Positions 34,616 to 43,685 of a stretch of DNA of 64,000 nt are shown here, in pieces. Origin of the DNA: JAAUUJ01 sp964392245. GTDB taxonomy: Bacteria > Cyanobacteriota > Cyanobacteriia > Thermostichales > Thermostichaceae. The notes under the pieces are model-generated. The model worked only from the letters and a program-made list of their open reading frames with translations. It did not search any database and was not told the DNA's origin. Each line of letters opens with the position of its first letter. The stretch's first letter is position 1. A program made the translations under genes and the position numbers. The stretch is taken from contig CAYMOX010000014.1 in assembly GCA_964392245.1 (NCBI GenBank), positions 16,619 through 80,618 on the forward strand, read 5' to 3'.

Positions 34616-36412
34616 ATGAGTGATCTGGCGCGCACCCATTACTGCGGCGATCTGAGAGCAACCGACATCAATCAGCGCGTCATCCTCTATGGCTGGATTG
34701 ACCGCCGCCGCGATCATGGGGGAGTAATTTTCCTGGATCTACGGGACCGTAGCGGGGTGGTGCAGCTGGTTAGCGATCCCCAGAAAACCCCAGCGTCCTA
34801 CACCCTGGCGGAAGAAGTGCGCACCGAGTATGTGATCCGGGCCGAGGGTACCGTGCACCAGCGACCTGAAGATTCCCTGAACCCCCGTCTGGCCACCGGA
34901 GAGATTGAGGTCTACGCCGAAACCATTGAGATCCTCAACCGCGTGCAGGGACAGTTGCCCTTTCTGGTGGCTGGGGAAGACGCCGAGCAAACCCGTGAAG
35001 AGGTGAGGCTGCGCTATCGCTACCTGGATCTGCGACGGGACAAAATGCGCCAGAACCTGCAGTTGCGCCATCAGGTAGTTAAGGCCATCCGGCGGTTCCT
35101 GGAGGATGAAGAAGGCTTCATGGAAGTCGAGACCCCGATCCTGACCCGATCAACACCGGAAGGAGCCCGCGATTATCTGGTTCCCAGCCGAGTGAATCCT
35201 GGGGAATGGTTTGCCCTACCACAGTCTCCCCAACTCTTTAAGCAACTGTTGATGGTGGCGGGCATGGATCGTTATTACCAGATCGCCCGCTGTTTCCGGG
35301 ATGAAGATCTGCGAGCCGACCGCCAGCCAGAGTTCACCCAACTGGACATGGAAATGAGCTTTATGACCCAGGAACAGATCCTGGATCTGAACGAGCGGCT
35401 GATCTGTCATATTTTCAAGACCCTGAAGCAGGTGGACTTACCCCGTCCCTTTCCCCGTCTCACCTATGCAGAAGCGATGGATCGCTACGGATCGGATCGT
35501 CCCGACACCCGCTTTGGCCTGGAGCTGGTGAATGTGTCGCCTCTGTTTCAGGACACCAAGTTTAAAGTTTTTGCCGGAGCCCTGGCCGCAGGAGGATGCA
35601 TTAAGGTGCTGACGGTGCCCCAGGGGGACAGCAAGATCTCCAACACCCGCATCAAACCCGGAGGAGATCTGCATAAGCTGGTAACCCAATACGGAGCCGG
35701 AGGTCTGGCCTTTATTCGCGTCCGGGAAGACAGTTTGGATACCATTGGGGCCCTCAAGGAAAGCCTTACCCCCGATATTCAGGAAAAACTCCTGAGCCAG
35801 ACCGGAGCTCAACCCGGGGATCTGATGCTGTTTGGGGCCGGACCCACCGCGATTGTGAATGAATCTCTGAACCGCCTGCGGCTGCATTTGGGCAAGGAAC
35901 TGCAGCTGATCGATCCCCAGCAGATCAACCTGCTCTGGGTGATTGATTTCCCCATGTTTGAGTTCAATGCTGAGGAGAACCGTCTGGAGGCCCTGCACCA
36001 CCCCTTCACCGCCCCCAACCCAGAGGATATGGCGGATCTGGCCCATGCCCGCGCGCTGGCCTACGACATGGTCTGGAACGGCATCGAGATTGGGGGAGGA
36101 TCGCTGCGCATCTTCCGACGACCTGTGCAGGAGCAGGTTTTCCAGCAGATCGGGTTATCACCAGAGGAAGCCCAGGAAAAGTTTGGCTTTCTTATGGAAG
36201 CCTTTGATTATGGAGCCCCACCGCATGGAGGCATTGCCTATGGTCTGGATCGGTTGGTAATGCTGCTGGCCGGGGAAGACTCGATCCGGGACGTGATTGC
36301 CTTCCCCAAAACGCAGCTGGCCAAATGTTTGCTCACCGAGGCTCCTTCCCAGGTTGCCACCAAGCAACTCAAAGAGCTGTATGTTGCCTCCACCTACAGT
36401 CCCGAGAGCTGA
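34616..36412 (+). CDS. aspS: Aspartyl-tRNA synthetase
   Basis: Class II synthetase, 598 residues, bacterial type. The order is: an OB-fold anticodon domain (GWIDRRRDHGGVIFLDLRDR), motif 1 (VETPILTRSTPEGARDYLVP), the motif 2 region FRDEDLRADRQPEFTQLDME, a GAD insertion (about 300-410), and motif 3 GIAYGLDRLVMLLAG. The ATG at 34616 starts the family-like sequence SDLARTHYCGDLR; an upstream in-frame start at 34544 adds 24 unlikely residues. It ends seven bases from the convergent rpsU gene. Whether it also charges tRNA-Asn cannot be judged. Confidence 0.96.
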   Translation: MSDLARTHYCGDLRATDINQRVILYGWIDRRRDHGGVIFLDLRDRSGVVQLVSDPQKTPASYTLAEEVRTEYVIRAEGTVHQRPEDSLNPRLATGEIEVYAETIEILNRVQGQLPFLVAGEDAEQTREEVRLRYRYLDLRRDKMRQNLQLRHQVVKAIRRFLEDEEGFMEVETPILTRSTPEGARDYLVPSRVNPGEWFALPQSPQLFKQLLMVAGMDRYYQIARCFRDEDLRADRQPEFTQLDMEMSFMTQEQILDLNERLICHIFKTLKQVDLPRPFPRLTYAEAMDRYGSDRPDTRFGLELVNVSPLFQDTKFKVFAGALAAGGCIKVLTVPQGDSKISNTRIKPGGDLHKLVTQYGAGGLAFIRVREDSLDTIGALKESLTPDIQEKLLSQTGAQPGDLMLFGAGPTAIVNESLNRLRLHLGKELQLIDPQQINLLWVIDFPMFEFNAEENRLEALHHPFTAPNPEDMADLAHARALAYDMVWNGIEIGGGSLRIFRRPVQEQVFQQIGLSPEEAQEKFGFLMEAFDYGAPPHGGIAYGLDRLVMLLAGEDSIRDVIAFPKTQLAKCLLTEAPSQVATKQLKELYVASTYSPES

Positions 36413-36418
36413 GATCCG

Positions 36419-36604
36419 TTACGGGCGAGGAAAGCGCCGTTTCCGCCGTCGTGCCTGGGCTTTGCGCCTGGTCTTTTCCAGTGGGGTTTCAAAGTGACGG
36501 TTCTTTTTGATATCGGCAAAGATCCCAGCCTTGGAGACCTGCCGTTTAAACCGTCTCAGGGCGGATTCGATCCCTTCGTTCTCACCCAAAATAATTTGAG
36601 TCAT
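36419..36604 (-). CDS. rpsU: 30S ribosomal protein S21
   Basis: A 61-residue, very basic protein: MTQIILGENEGIESALRRFKR, then FADIKKNRHFETPLEKTRRK and an Arg/Lys-rich tail. It binds late to the small subunit platform near the 3' end of 16S rRNA. It lies downstream of the RRM protein gene on the same strand with a 300-bp gap. This rbp-rpsU arrangement is known in cyanobacteria such as Anabaena. Confidence 0.95.
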   Translation of the reverse strand: MTQIILGENEGIESALRRFKRQVSKAGIFADIKKNRHFETPLEKTRRKAQARRRKRRFPRP

Positions 36605-36905
36605 TGCACAGCTCCTGGTTTTGAATAGTGGATAACGGTCGGCTTGACATCCTCCTATCGAAAGAATCTAGAGTAAGGTTCTGATCCGAGGCTTGAGTGA
36701 AAAACAAGTCTAGCAGGCTGTAGATCGATCTCTCCCAACCCACCAGACTTTGGGCCTATTCCCTTCGATTCAACATCAGGATCAGGAACCGAGGACTATA
36801 ACAATCAGGCATGACTCATGAGAACCGCCAAGGGACTCTTACTGACAGACATGAACTTGAGCGCGCTTATGTCTTCCCTCTGATGTCTGATTGCCATATT
36901 CGTCT
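36605..36905. other. Intergenic region between rbp and rpsU
   Basis: About 300 bases on the minus strand between the RRM gene and rpsU. No open frame of note and no strong terminator is visible, so readthrough from rbp into rpsU is possible; rpsU may also have its own promoter here. Confidence 0.5.
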
Positions 36906-37205
36906 CTAGTAGCGATCTTCCCCACGCCGATTGTTGCCCCAATTTCTGGAGGCCGGGCGCTCCTCGCGGGGTCTGGCTTTGTTCACCTTAAGCGACCGAC
37001 CCATCCATTCTGCTCCGTCAAGGGCCTGGATCGCTGAGTCCTCTTCTGCCTCCGAAGACATCTCAATAAAGCCAAAGCCACGCATCCGACCTGTCAAACG
37101 GTCCACAGGTAGCTTCACCCGCTTCACCGTTCCATATTCGCCAAAAACATCACTAACATCCGTCTCGGTAACTTCGTAAGACAAATTGCCCACGTAGATT
37201 GACAT
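36906..37205 (-). CDS. RNA-recognition-motif RNA-binding protein
   Basis: A 99-residue single-RRM protein. RNP2 is IYVGNL at the N-terminus and RNP1 is RGFGFIEM near residue 45. A short tail rich in Arg, Asn and Gly (REERPASRNWGNNRRGEDRY) follows. This is the cyanobacterial Rbp group, often cold-induced and with or without a glycine-rich tail; here the tail is short. The ATG at 37205 has GGAG seven bases before it. It is upstream of rpsU on the same strand. Confidence 0.93.
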   Translation of the reverse strand: MSIYVGNLSYEVTETDVSDVFGEYGTVKRVKLPVDRLTGRMRGFGFIEMSSEAEEDSAIQALDGAEWMGRSLKVNKARPREERPASRNWGNNRRGEDRY

Positions 37206-37688
37206 AAACAACTCCACATCGGAAATCCAGAGAATCAATTCATCGGAGAGTTGTCTGTCAATCAAGCCGAAGGCCAACCAGATACTGATCCTACAATTGA
37301 AATCTCAGAATTTATCTTAACACAACCTCTCTAACCCTCAGGCCTGCAACTGTTAAGGATTATGATGAGCGCCTCCGTAGGGAATTGAAATCACGATCCA
37401 AGGGACCCCCAAGGATCTGACAGGAGAACAGGCATGCTTAATCCTGCCCATATGTATGGAGAGTAAAAACAGGACAGTTTTAAAACTGTCTACTCCATCC
37501 GTCAAATTCTTGCCTATTTCATTGACATTAAGGTCATCAGGGGTGGTTCAGTGATCAAGCACCACCTGTTGATGTAAAGAGCTCCTTTTCTGCTCTAGTC
37601 ACCAGTCAAAAGCCTGAGACTTGCCCCTGACAGATGGGAAAGATGACCCCATCGAACAATATCCCCTTCATTTTTCGGAGAGAAAAAG
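37206..37688. other. Intergenic region between divergent rbp and the YiaA-type gene
   Basis: About 480 bases holding the promoters of two divergent genes. The rbp leader side is AT-rich, as expected for a cold-responsive 5' leader, though no known element is certain. A perfect 18-base palindrome is listed separately. No coding frame is convincing. Confidence 0.5.
37473..37490. promoter_or_regulatory. Perfect 18-base palindrome
   Basis: GACAGTTTTAAAACTGTC reads the same on both strands, flanked by GGAGAGTA on the left and TACTCC on the right, which extends the symmetry imperfectly. It may be an operator for a dimeric repressor or a hairpin; no T run follows. Confidence 0.5.
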
Positions 37689-37973
37689 ATGACTCAGCTC
37701 ACCATTGGGAAACAGAAAGATACCGCTGCCTGGATTGCTCAGGTTTGGATTTCCTTTATTATTGCCTCCATAGCCACAGGCGTTGGCATTCTGAACCTGC
37801 GTACAGATCTGTGGCAAAAAGCCTTCGTAGGGCTTGGATTCCTTTACTCGGTGACCACCTCCTTTACCCTGGCTAAAACAGTGCGGGATCAACATGAAGC
37901 TCGAAATCTGATTGCCAGAGTTGACGAGGCTCGGGTAGAGAAACTTCTGGCGGAATCCCATCCCTTTAAATAA
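37689..37973 (+). CDS. YiaA/YiaB-type small inner-membrane protein
   Basis: A 94-residue protein with two transmembrane helices (about 13-36 and 44-62) and the yiaAB domain pattern DTAAWIAQVWISFIIAS, DLWQKAFVGLGFLYS and FTLAKTVRDQHEA. The function of this family is unknown. GGAGAG lies a few bases before the ATG. It stands alone. Confidence 0.85.
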   Translation: MTQLTIGKQKDTAAWIAQVWISFIIASIATGVGILNLRTDLWQKAFVGLGFLYSVTTSFTLAKTVRDQHEARNLIARVDEARVEKLLAESHPFK

Positions 37974-38087
37974 GAGACCATCATGCCTGACTACTCTATG
38001 TGCAGGTTAAGACAGAAAGATCAAATTCTTTACCCAGTCCCCCTAATGATTTTGGTAGTGTTCTAGTGTTCTGCGCACTCGACACCT

Positions 38088-38948
38088 ATGCGAAACCTGA
38101 ACAGTCTCCCATCCTCTGCTCTACGTGTTTTGCCCGCCATCCTGGCAACTGCGGTTGTAGGGTGTAGCACCACTGCCGTACCCACCGCTAGCCTGGCTCC
38201 AGAGGCTTCTCTGTCTGAATCAACAACCCTGATCGTGGGGGGTGAGGATGCCACCGCAGGGGTTTGGCCCTGGATGGTTGCTCTGGTCGATAGCAGCAAT
38301 CGCAATAATGCCGAAGCTCAATTCTGTGGCGGCACCCTGATTGCACCGGACTATGTGCTGACTGCAGCCCACTGTGTTGTGGACACCACCTTTGGCCTGC
38401 CAGCGGATCCCGCTTCGGTTCAGGTGTTAAGTGGCACTGTAAGCCTCACTGGGTTTGCACGGCGGACAGATGTGGCTGAAATTATTGTCAACACCAGCTA
38501 CAACCGCTTTACCCGTGACGCGGATATTGCTCTCTTGCGACTGAGCCGTCCTATCAACAACACCACCATCCTGCCTGTGGCTGAACCGGCGGACGGGGAT
38601 CTGGCCAATCTCAATGCCACGATCCTGGGCTGGGGAAGCACCGATCCGATGGGCACCACATTTCCCACCACCTTGCAACAGGCTGAGGTCACAGTTCTGG
38701 ACAACCGTTCCTGTAGCCGTTCGTTCCGACGTGTAAACCGGATTACCGGCAACATGATTTGTGCCAGTGCTACCCCCGCAGATGTCTGCCGCAGAGATGA
38801 TGGCGGTCCGCTGGTCGTGCTGACGGATGGACAATTAAAGCAGGCCGGGATCACCAGTTTTGGCAATGATTGTGCAAACCGTCGCTTTCCGGCTGTTTTC
38901 ACTCGTGTCTCCGAGTTCTCCCGCTGGATTGAGCAGAACACTCTCTAA
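38088..38948 (+). CDS. Trypsin-fold lipoprotein, predicted pseudoprotease
   Basis: A 286-residue S1-family protein with a lipobox VVGC (Cys26). The fold is complete: IVGGEDATAGVWPWMVAL, His95 in LTAAHC, Asp146 in ADIALLRL, GWGSTDP, and a C-terminal SRWIEQ helix. The usual GDSGGP reads RDDGGP, however. The residue aligned with catalytic Ser195 is Asp238, and oxyanion Gly193 is Arg236, while Asp232 at the S1 base remains. Codons at 38797-38802 are GAT GAT. It should not cleave as a serine protease and may act as a binding protein. It is a shorter relative of the protease at 1917-3554, without PPC domains. Confidence 0.88.
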   Translation: MRNLNSLPSSALRVLPAILATAVVGCSTTAVPTASLAPEASLSESTTLIVGGEDATAGVWPWMVALVDSSNRNNAEAQFCGGTLIAPDYVLTAAHCVVDTTFGLPADPASVQVLSGTVSLTGFARRTDVAEIIVNTSYNRFTRDADIALLRLSRPINNTTILPVAEPADGDLANLNATILGWGSTDPMGTTFPTTLQQAEVTVLDNRSCSRSFRRVNRITGNMICASATPADVCRRDDGGPLVVLTDGQLKQAGITSFGNDCANRRFPAVFTRVSEFSRWIEQNTL

Positions 38949-38951
38949 GTC

Positions 38952-40085
38952 TCAGCGGGTGGTTGCAAACCACTGACGCAAAGCCGCCAGGATCCTCTGG
39001 GTGGCCCGACCATCGCCGTAGGGGTTGTGGGCCTGGGCCATCCGCTGGTAGGCGACGTGATCCTGCAGGAGGGGGACGGCAGAGGCCATAATACTCTCAG
39101 TTTCGGTGCCCACCAGTTGAGCCGTGCCTGCGCTAATCGCCTCGGGACGTTCGGTGGTCCGTCGCAGAACCAGAACAGGCTTCCCCAGGGCCGGGGCTTC
39201 CTCCTGGATCCCTCCGGAGTCGCTCAGGATCAGGTAACACCGCTGCATCGCCCCCACCCAGTGGTAGTAATCCAGAGGTTCCGAGAGAAAAACACGGGGG
39301 TGGGATCCCAGCAGTTCCTGCAGAGGCTGCCGGACGAGAGCATTGCGGTGGAGAGGTAAGAAGAGGGCTGTGTCTGGGAACTGATCCAGGAGCTGGAGTA
39401 GGGCTTTGGCAATGGTTTGCAGAGGCTCCCCCCAGTTTTCGCGGCGATGCAAGGTAACCAGAAGCACCCGCTGCTGACTCCAGTCCAGTCCCTCCACCGG
39501 ACAGGGGGGATGTTGCTCCGCCACCTTGAGCAGTGCATCAATGACCGTGTTGCCCGTTTGCACAATCTCACCCACCACATCACTGCTGCGCAGGTTCTGG
39601 ACCGCAACAGGTGTAGGGGCAAAATGCAGGGTGACCACCTGGGCAATTAAACGGCGGTTCGCCTCTTCTGGGTAAGGATTGAAGAGATCGCGAGTGCGCA
39701 ACCCAGCCTCCACATGACCCACCGGAATCTGCTGGTAAAAGGCGGCCAGAGCAGCAGCAAAGGCTGTGGTGGTATCCCCCTGCACCAGCACCAGATCGGG
39801 ACTGGCTGCCTGCAGATAAGCCTCGAGGCCCCTTAAACTGCGGACGGTAATATCCGTCAAACTTTGCCCGGGCTGCATGATATTCAGATCGCGGTCCGGC
39901 TGAATCCCAAACAGTTGCATCACCTGATCCACCATTTCCCGATGTTGTCCGGTCAGGACCACCTCCACCTGAAAATCTTCCGACATCTGTAACCCCAGGA
40001 TCACCGGAGCCATTTTGATGGCCTCAGGACGGGTTCCCACAATAACAGCAATCTTGGGATGGGGAGCACTCATGGTTATCGTCAT
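38952..40085 (-). CDS. wecB: UDP-N-acetylglucosamine 2-epimerase (non-hydrolysing)
   Basis: Makes UDP-N-acetylmannosamine for surface polysaccharides. The 377 residues include VGTRPEAIKMAPVI, LTGQHREMVDQVM, LVLVQGDTTTAFAAALAAF, GHVEAGLRTRD with PYPEEANRRL, VTLHRRENWG, and the UDP-binding LSDSGGIQEEAPALGKPVLVLR. All key residues are present. No dehydrogenase gene (wecC) is adjacent. The gene is three bases from the convergent pseudoprotease stop and follows the phytase-like gene on the same strand. Confidence 0.95.
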   Translation of the reverse strand: MTITMSAPHPKIAVIVGTRPEAIKMAPVILGLQMSEDFQVEVVLTGQHREMVDQVMQLFGIQPDRDLNIMQPGQSLTDITVRSLRGLEAYLQAASPDLVLVQGDTTTAFAAALAAFYQQIPVGHVEAGLRTRDLFNPYPEEANRRLIAQVVTLHFAPTPVAVQNLRSSDVVGEIVQTGNTVIDALLKVAEQHPPCPVEGLDWSQQRVLLVTLHRRENWGEPLQTIAKALLQLLDQFPDTALFLPLHRNALVRQPLQELLGSHPRVFLSEPLDYYHWVGAMQRCYLILSDSGGIQEEAPALGKPVLVLRRTTERPEAISAGTAQLVGTETESIMASAVPLLQDHVAYQRMAQAHNPYGDGRATQRILAALRQWFATTR

Positions 40086-40097
40086 AGCAATCCTGGA

Positions 40098-41267
40098 TCA
40101 GAGCAGTAGGCTGAGCACCAGAATCTGGGTAACCTGCCGCTCACTGAAGTTGTTGTCACTGACCAGAACCAGGCTGCGTTGGCCATTGAGCAATTTAGGC
40201 CCCCAGGCCATGCCCTCCAGATTATCAACCCCAGGGGTCAGTCCCAGATCATTGAGATCCAGTAGCAACCGCTTGCGTACAGGTGTGAATTCAGTTTGGT
40301 CCACGGCATTTAGACTCTCCACCCCCTGCAGGTTAGAGGCTGTGGTTAGATCCACCTCGTACAGCTTAATCGTATTTCCCGTCCCATCCAGTCCCACCGA
40401 GAAAGAGCGTTCCAGTGCCAGCAGGCGTGTCCCCTGATCATCCAGAGCCAATAACTCCACCAGGCCATTGGTGCTAAAGCCACCGGCAGGTTGAGGGGGC
40501 AGGGCAACCGGATCGGTTTCATAGAGATACGTACCCACCACAGACCCTGTGGATAGGGCATATTTGATCATCCGAACAGGACTGCCCTGAGTCACACCGG
40601 CAGCAGGCCCATCCTGAACCAGCGCATTCTCGGTGGCGGTGAACAGATAGTCCTGATTTGGGGTCAAAGTGAGACTTTCAAAGGCCAGATTGTTTCGGAT
40701 TCCAGCCTGCTGACGTCCGTCTTGAATCAGGGGGAGAAAGGGTTGAGGGATGGGGAGATCTTGCAACTGCCGTCCCTGGAGAGAGAACTCTCGGATAAAT
40801 GGGGGATAGATTCGCTTCTCTTCCAGATTGACCTCTCCCTCCGACGAGATCCAGAGGGAACCCGGTCTGGCAAAGGCAATACCCTCCGGATCCAAACTCA
40901 TGCGGGGAAAGGGTTGCTGATTGGCTCCCGTGAGAAAGGTCACATCTGTCAAGGTGACAGCATTGTTATCAAAGCGGTACTGGTTCAGATCCAGTTGCAG
41001 AGTATAGAAGCGTGCAGGTCCCCATTGGGCCCGATCATCAGAAATCACATAGTAAAGATTCTGGGCAGGATCGTAGGTAATGCCTGAGAGCCCTCCCACC
41101 TCCGTATTTCGCACCTTGAGAGCGCCTTTTGAAAAGACGGCTTGCCCCAACAGATTCACCTCAGAAGGGTTGGCCTGGGTCCACGCGGGAAGAGATCCCC
41201 CAAGCGCCAGCACCATTCCCATCGCCATGATCACGCTTGGCCTCACTGCCATCTCCCTGAACACCAC
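40098..41267 (-). CDS. Esterase-like activity of phytase family protein (secreted)
   Basis: About 384-389 residues of the PF13449 family. The signal peptide is MAMGMVLALGGSLPAWTQA. The mature part has GGLSGITYDPAQNLYYVISDDR, the PEGIAFARPGSLWISSEGE strand, and LVELLALDDQGTRLLALERS, with NLEGMAWGP near the end. The pattern predicts a six-bladed propeller facing the periplasm. The start is uncertain: GTG at 41267, ATG at 41252, or GTG at 41246, which alone has AGGGAG at the right distance. It lies 12 bases upstream of the epimerase gene. Confidence 0.82.
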   Translation of the reverse strand: MVFREMAVRPSVIMAMGMVLALGGSLPAWTQANPSEVNLLGQAVFSKGALKVRNTEVGGLSGITYDPAQNLYYVISDDRAQWGPARFYTLQLDLNQYRFDNNAVTLTDVTFLTGANQQPFPRMSLDPEGIAFARPGSLWISSEGEVNLEEKRIYPPFIREFSLQGRQLQDLPIPQPFLPLIQDGRQQAGIRNNLAFESLTLTPNQDYLFTATENALVQDGPAAGVTQGSPVRMIKYALSTGSVVGTYLYETDPVALPPQPAGGFSTNGLVELLALDDQGTRLLALERSFSVGLDGTGNTIKLYEVDLTTASNLQGVESLNAVDQTEFTPVRKRLLLDLNDLGLTPGVDNLEGMAWGPKLLNGQRSLVLVSDNNFSERQVTQILVLSLLL

Positions 41268-41342
41268 CCACTAACACTCCCCAGCACAGATCCCATCATA
41301 TCCACCAGGGAGAAAAGGCACGCAGCAGATCCGGGTAGCTGG

Positions 41343-43322
41343 TTAACCTGCAGCCGCAAACTCACCTGTATGGATATACTCATCTGTGCTCATCAGCTGC
41401 CAGTCCGTTCCCTCCGTCAATCTCAGCACCTTCTGATGATAAGTAAGCAAGCTGGGACGGTGCCCCACACTGATATAGGTTACTCCTAACGATTGCAGAG
41501 TCTGGTAGAGACGCTTTTCGTTAGCCACATCCAGGGCACTGGTGGCTTCGTCCAGGATCACGTACTTGGGGCGGGTGATCAAAATGCGGGCAAAGGCCAG
41601 GCGTTGTTGTTCTCCCAGGGACAGGACATTGGGCCAATCTTTCTGCACATCCAGTCCTCCCATCCGTTCCACCAGGGATCCCAGATTCACCTGCTCCAGA
41701 ACCTGTTGGAGATCCTCATCTTTTAAGGAACTAAAGGGATGGGGGTAAATGAGTTGCTCCCGCAATGTGCCCAAGAGCATGTAGGGCCGCTGAGGCAAAA
41801 AGAGCATCTGATCGATGTCGGGGCGAGTGACGGTTCCCTCTCCATTGGTCCACAATCCAGCGATGGCTCTGAGCAAGGAACTTTTGCCACAGCCACTTGA
41901 TCCCACAATTAAAAGAGGATCCTGGGCCTGTAAAGAAACCGTCAGGTGTTCCACTAATATTTGTTCTGAATTGGGGGTGAGCAGGGTGACGTTATTGAGA
42001 GCTACCCGTGAATCAATCTCAGTCATGATCCGCTTATCCTCCTCCCTCTGGGTGGGATGATCCAGAACTTCATCGAAAGCTCCTAGACGATTAACCCCGG
42101 CAGCAAAGCGAGAAATCTCCTGGATCTGGTTCGCAATGATTGAGAGAGCACTTAATACCTGCGAAAAAGCAAATACAGCCTGGCCAATGGTGCCAAAATC
42201 AGTTTCTCCAGCGAAATAAAGGGGTGCGATGATGGCATAGGGAACAATGCGCGTGAAATAGTTGTAGCCATATTGAAAGAGATCGATCAAAGCCTGCCAG
42301 ATGATCAGGAGATCAAAGTTACGAACAGCTTGCCAGAGACGGGTTGTGACTTGTTGAATTTCTAGCTGTTCTCCCCGATAAAAGGCAATTGACTCGGCAT
42401 TATCGCGAATGTGAACCATCCCGTAGCGAAAGTCTGCTTCTAGCCTGAGTTGATTGAAGTTAAGCTTAATCAAACGTCTTCCAGTAATAACCGCAACGGC
42501 AGTCCCAACAAATGCATAAATCAGGAGTCCTACCGTCAATGGTTTTGAGATCGTGTAGAGAAGAGCTGTAAATGAGATGAGATCGAGAATAGAATTAAGA
42601 ATGTCTAATAGAAAAGAGAGGGTCACACTGGTAAACAATCTGACATCTTCGGTGATCCGTTGATCAGGATTGTCAATCTCAGTATTGGCTGCATTGGAAT
42701 CCAGTTCATAGTAAGCACGATTGGCAAAATAGCGTCGAAAGAAATGTCGAGTCAGCCATTCTCTCCAGATCAGACCAAGCTTGAGGCGAATGTAACGATA
42801 AAGGACAAGAATAGGAATTGCGGTAACGATCAATCCGGCGTAGATAAAAAGATAACGCCAGAACGTAGGCTCCTCACGCTGATTCAAGGCTGTATCAATA
42901 AATCGAAAAATAAAGCTGATAGAGACATTTGCAAAGGTGACAACAAAAGCTAAAACCAATAGCAAGCCCAGCAAGGACCATTGCTTCCATCGTGGTGCTA
43001 AATAAGGACGCTGCCACAATAAAATGAGCGAAGAAAAAACAAATAATGAGAGAACAACAAGCAGAACAGGTGATCCAACATAAGAGTTAACCTGCTCATA
43101 TAACCCTGCAGCGGCATTCTCAAAGAAACCAGGGAAAATAGCATGACCTGCAAGTGTAAATCCAATTAAAAGGAAGAAAACAACCGTAACAACAAATAAG
43201 AGTAAAATACCAAGAACACCAAAGAAGCCACTGGCCCCCTTCTCCATTGGATACCAGTAGGGTTGAGCGATCTTGATAAACCGCTGCCATAGTTGCTTGT
43301 CAAAGTTGAATTCAGTTTGCAT
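41343..43322 (-). CDS. ABC transporter, fused membrane and ATPase domains (SbmA/ABCD-like)
   Basis: A 659-residue half-transporter. The N-terminal 400 residues contain about six helices and the ABC_membrane_2/SbmA-BacA pattern (REWLTRHFFRRYFANRAYYELD, then NPDQRITEDVRLF). The ATPase has Walker A GSSGCGKS, the signature VLSLGEQQR and Walker B YVILDEATSALD, with switch His in SVGHRP. Relatives import vitamin B12 or peptides, or act as peroxisomal fatty-acid carriers. The substrate here is unknown. Lower GC in the membrane part than in neighbouring genes. Confidence 0.9.
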   Translation of the reverse strand: MQTEFNFDKQLWQRFIKIAQPYWYPMEKGASGFFGVLGILLLFVVTVVFFLLIGFTLAGHAIFPGFFENAAAGLYEQVNSYVGSPVLLVVLSLFVFSSLILLWQRPYLAPRWKQWSLLGLLLVLAFVVTFANVSISFIFRFIDTALNQREEPTFWRYLFIYAGLIVTAIPILVLYRYIRLKLGLIWREWLTRHFFRRYFANRAYYELDSNAANTEIDNPDQRITEDVRLFTSVTLSFLLDILNSILDLISFTALLYTISKPLTVGLLIYAFVGTAVAVITGRRLIKLNFNQLRLEADFRYGMVHIRDNAESIAFYRGEQLEIQQVTTRLWQAVRNFDLLIIWQALIDLFQYGYNYFTRIVPYAIIAPLYFAGETDFGTIGQAVFAFSQVLSALSIIANQIQEISRFAAGVNRLGAFDEVLDHPTQREEDKRIMTEIDSRVALNNVTLLTPNSEQILVEHLTVSLQAQDPLLIVGSSGCGKSSLLRAIAGLWTNGEGTVTRPDIDQMLFLPQRPYMLLGTLREQLIYPHPFSSLKDEDLQQVLEQVNLGSLVERMGGLDVQKDWPNVLSLGEQQRLAFARILITRPKYVILDEATSALDVANEKRLYQTLQSLGVTYISVGHRPSLLTYHQKVLRLTEGTDWQLMSTDEYIHTGEFAAAG

Positions 43323-43407
43323 TGATGGTGCTATTTATGGAGAGTGTAACCTTAAGGTAGCAAGGCTAGCATAGTTTATCGTATCCCTGGTAACCCGGAT
43401 CAGAACA

Positions 43408-43647
43408 ATGTCCATTCGAGTGGTGAAAGTCAAGCCCAGGGCCCGCTGTCAGAAAGTGGTGGAGGCTGCTGATGGCAGTCTGATCGTTCATCTCAAGGCC
43501 GCCCCCGACAAGGGCAAGGCCAATGCCGAACTCCTCACCCTCCTGGCAGAAGTTCTGCAGGTACATCCCTCTCGCATCCGCATCAAGACAGGTCATACCT
43601 CCCGTCAAAAACTGATCGAGATCGAGGACAATGTCCCGAGCCCCTGA
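43408..43647 (+). CDS. DUF167 (YggU) family protein
   Basis: A 79-residue protein with the compact family order: RVVKVKPRARCQKV, GSLIVHLKAAPDKGKANAELLTLLAE, then GHTSRQKLIEI. The function is unknown; structures of relatives show a small alpha/beta fold. It is divergent from the ABC transporter gene, with 85 bases between. Confidence 0.9.
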   Translation: MSIRVVKVKPRARCQKVVEAADGSLIVHLKAAPDKGKANAELLTLLAEVLQVHPSRIRIKTGHTSRQKLIEIEDNVPSP

Positions 43648-43685
43648 GATACTGATGAACTTGGATCTGCGTGAAGCGCTAGATT

